Assembly (NCBI GenBank): GCA_031430575.1
Contig: JANPBT010000033.1
Location: 1 to 8,505, forward strand
Direction of reading: 5' to 3'
Source of the DNA: JANMDS01 sp031430575
Lineage (GTDB): Bacteria > Pseudomonadota > Gammaproteobacteria > Burkholderiales > Casimicrobiaceae
DNA: 8,505 bases
A model generated the notes under the pieces. That model was not told the DNA's origin, made no database searches, and saw nothing but the letters and a program-made list of their open reading frames with translations. Below, piece after piece: positions 3,457 to 8,505 of the stretch (position 1 is its first letter; the number at the start of each line of letters is the position of its first letter). Position numbers and translations under genes: made by a program.

Positions 3457-6201
3457 ATGCAGATAAATTCAATTTCATTTACGCTCAATGGCGCACCGAG
3501 GCAAGCGCTTGCCGGTGAGACCATTTTGCAAGTGGCCACGCGTGAAGGCATTGAGATCGCGCATCTTTGCTTTAAAGAAGGGCTTGCAGCCGAGGGCAAT
3601 TGCCGCGCCTGCATGGTGGAAATCGATGGCGAGCGGGTGCTTGCGCCGTCGTGTTGCCGGCAGCCCAGCGCGGGTATGAATGTGCAATCTGACTCGGCGC
3701 GCGCGGTCGCTGCCCAGCGTGGTGTGATTGAATTGCTGCTGAGCGAGACCGTACCTGCGACGCAGGTTGGCCTCGCCCCAGCGCACGATGAGCTGCGCAT
3801 GTGGGCGCGAAAGCTCGACGTAAAAACCGCTAAATTCCCCGCCCGTGCCCAGCCCAAAGCCGATCTTTCTCACCCTGCAATCGCGGTAAATCTAGAGGCC
3901 TGCATACAGTGCACGCGCTGCATTCGCGCTTGCCGCGAGGCTCAGGTCAATGACGTGCTTGGCATGGCATTACGCGGCGCCGATGCAAAAATCGTATTTG
4001 ATCAAGACGATGCAGTTGACCAGAGCACCTGCGTGGGCTGCGGCGAGTGCGTGCAAGCCTGCCCCACCGGCGCGTTGTCATCAAAAATTAGCGCAAAAAG
4101 CACCCAATCTGCGCCGCAGGTATTAGGCAAAACAGTCGCCTCCGTCTGCCCATATTGCGGCGTTGGCTGCCAACTTGATTTTCATGTGCAGGGAAATGCA
4201 ATTACGCACGTGACCGGTCGCGATGGCCCGGCGAATGCGAGCCGTTTATGCGTTAAGGGCCGCTATGGGTTTGATTACGTGGCAAGCCCAGCGCGGTTAA
4301 CGAAACCGCTGATTCGCATCGCACCCAAAAATGCCCGCTATGATCGCGTGCCTGAAAATTGGCGTGAATCGTTTCGCGAAGCATCGTGGGAGGAAGCGCT
4401 TGATTTCGCAGCCGGTGGCTTGAGAAAATTGCGCGATACCTGCGGCGCAGAATCGCTCGCAGGCTTTGGCTCGGCCAAGGGCAGTAACGAAGAGGCCTAT
4501 CTGTTTCAAAAACTTGTGCGCGTTGGCTTCGGCACCAACAACGTGGATCACTGCACGCGTCTGTGTCATGCATCGTCGGTCGCGGCGCTGCTTGAGGGGA
4601 TTGGCTCGGGCGCGGTGAGTAACCCGGTAAGCGATGTGCAGTTTGCAGACGTGGTGATTGTCATCGGCGCAAACCCAACGGTGAATCACCCCGTTGCCGC
4701 GTCGTTTATCAAAAACGCAGTTAAGGCAGGCACCCAGCTCATCGTCATCGATCCGCGCCACACTGAGCTTGCGCGGCACGCCGCCCATTTTTTGCAATTT
4801 AAGCCTGATACCGATGTGGCGTTGCTCAATGCGATGCTCTACACCATCGTGGATGAAAATCTAGTTGACGAAAAATTCGTTGACGAGCGCACCGAAAATT
4901 TCGCCGCACTCAAAGTCAATGTGCAGGGGTTTTCACCGGAAGCGATGGCCGATATTTGCGGTATACCTGCGGCGCAGATTCGGCACGTTGCGCGGCTTTA
5001 CGCGACCGCAAAATCAGCGATGATTATGTGGGGCATGGGCATCTCGCAACACATTCACGGCACAGATAACGCGCGCTGCTTGATTGCGCTGGCGCTGGCG
5101 ACCGGGCAAATCGGCAAGCCGGGCTCAGGTCTGCATCCGCTGCGCGGCCAGAATAACGTGCAAGGCGCATCTGACGCCGGCTTGATCCCAATGATGTTCC
5201 CCGATTATCAGCGCGTTGATGACCCAAGCGCAAACGCCCGCTTCGAAAAAATGTGGGGCACTAAGCTCGCAACGAAACCCGGATTGACCGTGGTCGAAGT
5301 GTTGGGTGCGATTGAGGCGGGTGTCGTTAAAGGGATGTACATCATGGGCGAAAACCCCGCGATGTCTGATCCTGATGTGCAGCATGCGCGCGCTGCGCTC
5401 GCCGCGCTCTCGCACTTGGTTGTGCAAGATATTTTTATGACCGAGACCGCATGGCTGGCCGATGTCGTATTGCCTGCAACGGCGTGGCCCGAAAAAAATG
5501 GCACCGTGACCAATACTGATCGGCTTGTGCAGATGGGGCGAAAAGCAATCGATCCGCCCGGAGATGCGCGCGAAGATTTATGGATCATCAATCAGCTCGG
5601 CAGGCGCCTTGGGCTCGATTGGCATTACGATCATCCGCGTGTGGCCTATGAAGAAATGCGACAGGCGATGGATTCGATTGCGGGTATTTCGTGGGAGCGA
5701 TTGGAGCGTCACTCGGCGGTGGTCTACCCGTGCAACGACGAAACCGATGCTGGGCAGCCGGTGGTTTTCGTTGAAAATTTCCCACGCGAAAATCATCGTG
5801 CGAAGTTTGTGCCCGCTGATTTAATCCCTGCTGCTGAGCAGCCCGATACGCAATTTCCGTTTGTGTTGATTACCGGGCGGCAGTTGGAGCATTGGCACAC
5901 CGGCGCGATGACTCGCAACGCGACTGTGCTCGATGCACTCGAGCCGAGCGCGACGATTTCCATTCACCCAGATGACTTACAGCGCCTAAACTGCGCCGCA
6001 GGTATGCGGCTGCGCGTGGCATCGCGGCGCGGCGCTATTGAGCTCATCGCGCGTGTCGATGAAGGCACGCCACCAGGCGTGGTTTTCATACCGTTTGCTT
6101 TTGCTGAGGCAGCGGCCAATACGTTAACCAACCCGGTGTTGGATCCAATTGGAAAAATTCCAGAATTTAAGTTCTGTGCTGTATCTGTTTCGCCGTGTTG
6201 A
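3457..6201 (+). CDS. fdsA: NAD-dependent formate dehydrogenase catalytic alpha subunit (Mo/W-bis-MGD)
   Basis: This 914-residue cytoplasmic catalytic subunit oxidises formate to CO2 and sends electrons to the beta subunit. Residues 1-80 are a plant-type [2Fe-2S] domain (Cys38-x10-Cys49-x2-Cys52-x13-Cys66). Residues ~141-208 are a double [4Fe-4S] ferredoxin domain (Cys149/152/155/159 and Cys192/195/198/202). The catalytic part opens with the cofactor-proximal [4Fe-4S] set Cys231/234/238/265 and Lys267. The active-site motif HCTRLCHASS places Cys370 as Mo or W ligand (a selenocysteine position in E. coli FdhF) with catalytic His371, and the RGQNNVQGA motif supplies Arg563. Residues ~798-908 are the dinucleotide-binding domain. 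The start at ATG 3457 is set by GGAAAG and by the domain beginning. No fdsC/fdhD or fdsD gene follows, so cofactor sulfuration must come from elsewhere. Metal choice cannot be told from sequence. Four perfect repeat copies lie inside it, two of which create Cys329 and Cys846. Confidence 0.95.
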   Translation: MQINSISFTLNGAPRQALAGETILQVATREGIEIAHLCFKEGLAAEGNCRACMVEIDGERVLAPSCCRQPSAGMNVQSDSARAVAAQRGVIELLLSETVPATQVGLAPAHDELRMWARKLDVKTAKFPARAQPKADLSHPAIAVNLEACIQCTRCIRACREAQVNDVLGMALRGADAKIVFDQDDAVDQSTCVGCGECVQACPTGALSSKISAKSTQSAPQVLGKTVASVCPYCGVGCQLDFHVQGNAITHVTGRDGPANASRLCVKGRYGFDYVASPARLTKPLIRIAPKNARYDRVPENWRESFREASWEEALDFAAGGLRKLRDTCGAESLAGFGSAKGSNEEAYLFQKLVRVGFGTNNVDHCTRLCHASSVAALLEGIGSGAVSNPVSDVQFADVVIVIGANPTVNHPVAASFIKNAVKAGTQLIVIDPRHTELARHAAHFLQFKPDTDVALLNAMLYTIVDENLVDEKFVDERTENFAALKVNVQGFSPEAMADICGIPAAQIRHVARLYATAKSAMIMWGMGISQHIHGTDNARCLIALALATGQIGKPGSGLHPLRGQNNVQGASDAGLIPMMFPDYQRVDDPSANARFEKMWGTKLATKPGLTVVEVLGAIEAGVVKGMYIMGENPAMSDPDVQHARAALAALSHLVVQDIFMTETAWLADVVLPATAWPEKNGTVTNTDRLVQMGRKAIDPPGDAREDLWIINQLGRRLGLDWHYDHPRVAYEEMRQAMDSIAGISWERLERHSAVVYPCNDETDAGQPVVFVENFPRENHRAKFVPADLIPAAEQPDTQFPFVLITGRQLEHWHTGAMTRNATVLDALEPSATISIHPDDLQRLNCAAGMRLRVASRRGAIELIARVDEGTPPGVVFIPFAFAEAAANTLTNPVLDPIGKIPEFKFCAVSVSPC
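3752..3765 (-). repeat. Degenerate copy of the 15-base repeat
   Basis: TACCTGCGACGCAG differs from the minus-strand repeat by one base in 14. Together with the following GT it forms a perfect ACCTGCG-A-CGCAGGT palindrome. It encodes Val-Pro-Ala-Thr-Gln-Val, close to the IPAAQI of copies 1 and 5, in the region between the 2Fe-2S and ferredoxin domains of the alpha subunit. Confidence 0.55.
4109..4123 (+). repeat. Dispersed 15-base repeat, copy 3
   Basis: A perfect plus-strand copy of CTGCGCCGCAGGTAT encodes Ser218-Ala-Pro-Gln-Val of the alpha subunit, in the linker between the ferredoxin domain and the catalytic domain. Its upstream CAAAAAG tract is shared with copy 2, so the common unit here is about 30 bases. 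Confidence 0.9.
4436..4450 (-). repeat. Dispersed 15-base repeat, copy 4
   Basis: A perfect minus-strand copy encodes Asp327-Thr-Cys-Gly-Ala-Glu of the alpha subunit, in a different frame from copies 1 and 5. It sits just before the conserved AGFGSAKGSNEE segment, probably in a surface turn. Cys329 is a product of the repeat. Confidence 0.9.
4963..4977 (-). repeat. Dispersed 15-base repeat, copy 5
   Basis: A perfect minus-strand copy encodes Ile503-Pro-Ala-Ala-Gln-Ile of the alpha subunit, in the same frame and with the same peptide as copy 1 in the beta subunit. It lies in the turn before the helix RHVARLYA. Confidence 0.9.
5991..6005 (+). repeat. Dispersed 15-base repeat, copy 6
   Basis: A perfect plus-strand copy encodes Asn845-Cys-Ala-Ala-Gly-Met of the alpha subunit in the C-terminal dinucleotide-binding domain, in a different frame from copy 3. 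Family members usually have a short polar turn here (my recollection). Cys846 comes from the repeat. Confidence 0.9.
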
Positions 6202-6213
6202 CCGTAAACTGTA

Positions 6214-6231
6214 GACATAATTGAAAATGTC
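6214..6231. promoter_or_regulatory. GACAT-N8-ATGTC dyad upstream of the coiled-coil gene
   Basis: A perfect five-base inverted repeat, GACAT (6214-6218) and ATGTC (6227-6231), with an eight-base AT-rich spacer lies in the 46-base gap after the formate dehydrogenase genes, immediately before the GAGGGAG ribosome binding site. It could be a regulator site for the next operon. The arms are short and chance is possible. No T-tract follows, so it is not a terminator. Confidence 0.3.
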
Positions 6232-6233
6232 AT

Positions 6234-6240
6234 GAGGGAG
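6234..6240 (+). promoter_or_regulatory. Ribosome binding site deciding a GTG start
   Basis: GAGGGAG is a strong Shine-Dalgarno match seven bases before GTG 6248. It fixes this non-ATG codon as the start of the coiled-coil protein. Confidence 0.7.
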
Positions 6241-6247
6241 TCGTCAC

Positions 6248-6676
6248 GTGAGCCAATCCGCAGCGCCGCAAAATCCGCAAGCCCACGGCCTTGATCTCGT
6301 TCGCGAAGTGCTCTTTGGCGCAGAGAAGCGCCAGACCAGCGAAGAATTTGCCACCCTTAAAACCCAGACGACCCAGCTAGGCGAGCAGCTTGCCGCGCAG
6401 ATCGCGGCTTTAGATAAAGCCAGCGCGGCCAGGCTTGCAGCCCTAAACGACGCGGCAAATGCCCGCATGGCTCAGATCGATGCCAGAGCGCAATCCAACG
6501 CTAAAGAGGGCACTGATGCGCTGGCGCAATTGCGAGCAGCGCTAGATGCCCAACATCAATCCCACCTGAAAGCGCTCGCCGAGGAGCGCGCTGCAGCCGA
6601 TGCGCGGCAATCTGCCTTCGTCGCCCATATGCGCAATGCGCTCGATGCGCTTGCCGCGTCAACCCCAAAGCGCTAG
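6248..6676 (+). CDS. Small Ala-rich coiled-coil protein of unknown function
   Basis: This 142-residue protein starts at GTG with a good ribosome binding site. It has no signal peptide, membrane segment or cysteine. After a short tail, residues ~14-26 (LDLVREVLFGAEK) form an amphipathic segment, and from about residue 30 to 130 the chain is almost wholly helical, rich in Ala, Gln, Glu, Asp and Arg, with heptad-like spacing that predicts a long cytoplasmic coiled coil. It lies 27 bases before a membrane protein and two genes before a Ras-like GTPase, so it is probably a component of that module. The VREVLFGAEK-type start reminds me of helical proteins found beside bacterial small GTPases, but this is memory and not proof. 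I do not recognise a specific family; a scaffold or adaptor is the plain inference. Confidence 0.7.
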   Translation: MSQSAAPQNPQAHGLDLVREVLFGAEKRQTSEEFATLKTQTTQLGEQLAAQIAALDKASAARLAALNDAANARMAQIDARAQSNAKEGTDALAQLRAALDAQHQSHLKALAEERAAADARQSAFVAHMRNALDALAASTPKR

Positions 6677-6691
6677 TCTGCCCGCCCGCAT

Positions 6692-6697
6692 TATATT
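6692..6697 (+). promoter_or_regulatory. Candidate -10 element before the membrane protein gene
   Basis: TATATT matches TATAAT at five of six positions and ends six bases before ATG 6704, the same spacing as TAGAAT before fdsB. The gene has no Shine-Dalgarno sequence, so a leaderless transcript is possible. No convincing -35 is seen, and read-through from the coiled-coil gene is also possible. Confidence 0.3.
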
Positions 6698-6703
6698 TGC
6701 GCC

Positions 6704-8062
6704 ATGAATAATCAAGGCCAACCGCTGACGCCCATTCGCGATGAAGACGCCCAGCTTGCGCTGCTGCGCGAGTTAGTTTCGGGGCATTTGCGCACGCAAG
6801 TCGATGCGGCGCAGGCGCAGCTTGATGCGTTTGAAGCGCGCTTTGGTAATCAAAAAAATGCAGAAGCAACGGTTGCCGATAGTTTGGCCGGCGCATTGCG
6901 GCGCGCTCATGCGCCACGTTCGCGCGCGGCCTTGAATGAGGCCTTAAGCGCACCGTGGATGGGCGCTGCGGCGCACCTTGCCGAGCATGAATTACCGGCG
7001 GCAACGCAAGCGCTTTCGCCGTTTATGTTGCCCGCGATTTCGCAGGCAGTGAAAGAGCGATTGGCATCATTTTCCAATGCGATGCAGCGCGCTTCGCCAA
7101 CGCGGCGGATCGCATGGAAAATTAAGAGCTTGCAAACTGGCCTGCCGCTAGAAACGGTGATGGAGCAAGATCTCGACCCGTTTAGCGTACATCGTATTTT
7201 GGTGGTGGAAATGCCTGGCGGTAATTTGCTGGCGTCCTACCGCGTTCAGAATTCAGACCACGCCCTTGCGCGTAGCGCGAATCATGAAGAGGAAGCTTTT
7301 GCGACCGCAGCGCTTTTGACCGCGCTGCGCGGGTTTGTGCGCGATGCTGGTATCGGCGAGGCGGCGGCTGAGCTCTCATCAATTGATATTGGCAAGCGCA
7401 CGCTACACATCGCCCAGCAAGGCACGATGATGATTGCGGTTGAGGCGAGTGGCGCATTGGCGCAAGATTTAGAGACTACCATTCACGCTGAGCTTTTCCC
7501 GCAATTGCGGGCGGCGACAACGCCTGCGAAGCGCGAGCAAGTGCTCGCGAAGTGGCACGCTGATGAAGATAACGGCCCAAGAGCAACGAGTGGCGGCCCG
7601 CAGCTTTGGGTGGGCGCAGCGATTATCGGCGCGCTCGTTATTTCTCTCTGGCAAGTTTCGCGCTGGATCGAGCGCAATGATATGCACATGACGCGCCAGC
7701 GCATAGCGGCCAGCCCCGGCGTCGCTGCGGTCAGTGTTGATCGAATCGACAAGGGATGGAAAGTAAATGTTGCCGCCGACCCGACCTCTCAAATTGAGCC
7801 CGCCTTTGATGCTTCACTCACCCCGCGCGGTCGTATTTCTCTAGAAGTTGATCCGATTTTGTCGCTCGACCCAACCAGCATCGCACGCGCACTGCAGCTC
7901 ACGCTGCCCCCACCAATGCCTGCGACATTGATTGTGAGTCGCGAAAAGGTCAGGGTTGTCGGGCGCGTGCCGATGCGTTATGTTGAGGCGCTGCGCGATC
8001 ATCCACGGATACGCCTTGCCAATCTGCCGCTCGCACTTGATTCAGCGATAATCTCTAATTAA
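6704..8062 (+). CDS. Single-pass membrane protein of the small-GTPase module
   Basis: This 452-residue protein has no signal peptide. Residues 1-300 are probably cytoplasmic: a helical N-terminal part (~10-160), then an alpha/beta domain (~163-265) that starts with HRILVVEM, continues with a long helix (TAALLTALRGFVRDAG, 201-216) and strands such as RTLHIAQQG. This order resembles roadblock/longin-like domains that partner small GTPases. One membrane helix lies at ~301-318, followed by a periplasmic domain of about 120 residues with a BON-like PGVAAVSV strand and a SLDPTSIARALQ...LPPP segment (from 387). From memory the architecture matches proteins annotated as OmpA-family that sit beside Rab-like GTPases, but those continue into a peptidoglycan-binding OmpA domain, and this one stops before it. 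The GTPase gene starts 13 bases after the stop. It is probably the membrane anchor or effector of that GTPase; the cellular output is unknown. Confidence 0.7.
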   Translation: MNNQGQPLTPIRDEDAQLALLRELVSGHLRTQVDAAQAQLDAFEARFGNQKNAEATVADSLAGALRRAHAPRSRAALNEALSAPWMGAAAHLAEHELPAATQALSPFMLPAISQAVKERLASFSNAMQRASPTRRIAWKIKSLQTGLPLETVMEQDLDPFSVHRILVVEMPGGNLLASYRVQNSDHALARSANHEEEAFATAALLTALRGFVRDAGIGEAAAELSSIDIGKRTLHIAQQGTMMIAVEASGALAQDLETTIHAELFPQLRAATTPAKREQVLAKWHADEDNGPRATSGGPQLWVGAAIIGALVISLWQVSRWIERNDMHMTRQRIAASPGVAAVSVDRIDKGWKVNVAADPTSQIEPAFDASLTPRGRISLEVDPILSLDPTSIARALQLTLPPPMPATLIVSREKVRVVGRVPMRYVEALRDHPRIRLANLPLALDSAIISN

Positions 8063-8075
8063 TTTACGATTAGCC

Positions 8076-8505
8076 ATGGCACTTTCTAAGAAAATTTGCG
8101 TGCTCGGTATGTTCGGTGTTGGCAAGACCAGTCTTGTCGACCGGGTTGCCTATGACCGTTTTACCGGCGACTACAAGACGACAATTGGTGTGCGCCCAGT
8201 GCCGGCAACGCTGCGCCCCGGCGCGGCGGATGAACAACGCATTGTGTTGTGGGATATCGCTGGCGAGTCTGATGTGAGCCGCCTCACGCGCACATACCTT
8301 TTAGGCGCGCACGGATTCGCGATTGTGATGGATGGCCTGCGCACCGAAAGCGTAGAAGCTGCGCAACGTATCGTGGCCAGTTGCGAAGATGAGTATCCAG
8401 ATGTGCCCCGATTATTGCTTGCAAATAAGGTCGATTTAGCCCAAATGTGGGATATCGATTCAAACCGAATTCAATCCCGCTTCGATGCTCCCGTGCGGCA
8501 GGTCA
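8076..8505 (+). CDS. Ras/Rab-like small GTPase (3' end outside window)
   Basis: The frame opens at ATG 8076 and runs to the right edge, giving 143 residues. The G motifs are in order: P-loop GMFGVGKTS (11-19), switch I threonine in KTTIGV (Thr36), G3 WDIAGE with Asp60 and Gly63, and G4 NKVD (117-120). This is the Ras-superfamily order, so it binds and hydrolyses GTP as a molecular switch. The position of catalytic Gln61 in Ras is Glu64 here, so intrinsic hydrolysis may be low or GAP-dependent; from memory, non-Gln residues are not rare in bacterial Rab-like proteins. The N-terminus begins directly with the first strand, with no membrane segment or lipidation signal, so membrane recruitment would need a partner. 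The gene upstream, with its roadblock/longin-like domain and membrane helix, is the obvious candidate. The start has no Shine-Dalgarno. G5 and the C-terminus are not in the window. Confidence 0.9.
   Translation, partial: MALSKKICVLGMFGVGKTSLVDRVAYDRFTGDYKTTIGVRPVPATLRPGAADEQRIVLWDIAGESDVSRLTRTYLLGAHGFAIVMDGLRTESVEAAQRIVASCEDEYPDVPRLLLANKVDLAQMWDIDSNRIQSRFDAPVRQV

Noticed and set aside
4253..4797. Long minus-strand open frames inside fdsA
   Set aside because: They are antisense to conserved catalytic regions, overlap one another, and show no domain or ribosome site.
2238..6005. CRISPR array interpretation of the repeats
   Set aside because: Spacing is irregular (about 330-1,200 bases), copies are on both strands and lie inside conserved genes.
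6198..6228. TTGACC as a -35 box for the coiled-coil gene
   Set aside because: No acceptable -10 hexamer occurs at 16-18 bases downstream. CATAAT is only 12 bases away.
6799..6830. TGCGGCGCAG-like strings in the coiled-coil and membrane protein genes, as further repeat copies
   Set aside because: They share only 8-10 bases of the core, lack the ATACC flank, and are expected from Ala- and Gln-rich codons at this GC.
6501..7004. Minus-strand frame of 167 residues across the coiled-coil and membrane protein genes
   Set aside because: Its composition (Arg, His, Gln, Ala-rich) is that of a reverse shadow of Ala-rich genes, and it crosses two real genes.

Overview
The window looks chromosomal, from a Gram-negative proteobacterium. 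A betaproteobacterium is my best guess, based on type IVa pilins followed by a TfpX/TfpZ-type accessory protein, a soluble NAD-linked formate dehydrogenase, and moderately high GC. All supported genes lie on the + strand. I see no rRNA, tRNA, CRISPR array, transposase or phage gene.

Layout. (1) 1-1605, pilus region: the 3' end of one type IV pilin, a strong 12-bp hairpin terminator, a complete second pilin whose C-terminus is a clear paralogue of the first, then a three-helix TfpZ-like accessory protein. (2) 1606-1700, control region: a weak hairpin, a compound inverted repeat and a -10-like hexamer just upstream of the formate dehydrogenase start. (3) 1701-6201, two genes for a soluble NAD+-dependent formate dehydrogenase: a NuoE-NuoF fusion beta subunit and an Mo/W-bis-MGD alpha subunit with 2Fe-2S and 4Fe-4S domains. 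The composition resembles the two-subunit FDH1 type more than the FdsGBACD type. (4) 6248 to the right edge: a GTG-started coiled-coil protein, a single-pass membrane protein with a large cytoplasmic part and a small BON-like periplasmic part, and the 5' part of a Ras/Rab-like small GTPase. This looks like a small-GTPase module with a membrane-bound partner.

How the genes work together. The first block builds type IV pili. The middle block oxidises formate in the cytoplasm and yields NADH. The last block is probably a signalling or spatial-regulation system of unknown output.

Most unusual signal: one 15-base sequence, CTGCGCCGCAGGTAT, occurs six times without a mismatch between 2238 and 6005, three times on each strand, with at least three degenerate relatives. 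Five perfect copies sit inside coding sequence, in different reading frames, at linkers or probable loops. The sixth lies between the two formate dehydrogenase genes. Protein-level selection cannot explain this. It behaves like a dispersed DNA signal (similar in style to DNA uptake sequences) or a tiny palindromic repeat tolerated in genes. I do not recognise it as a described element.
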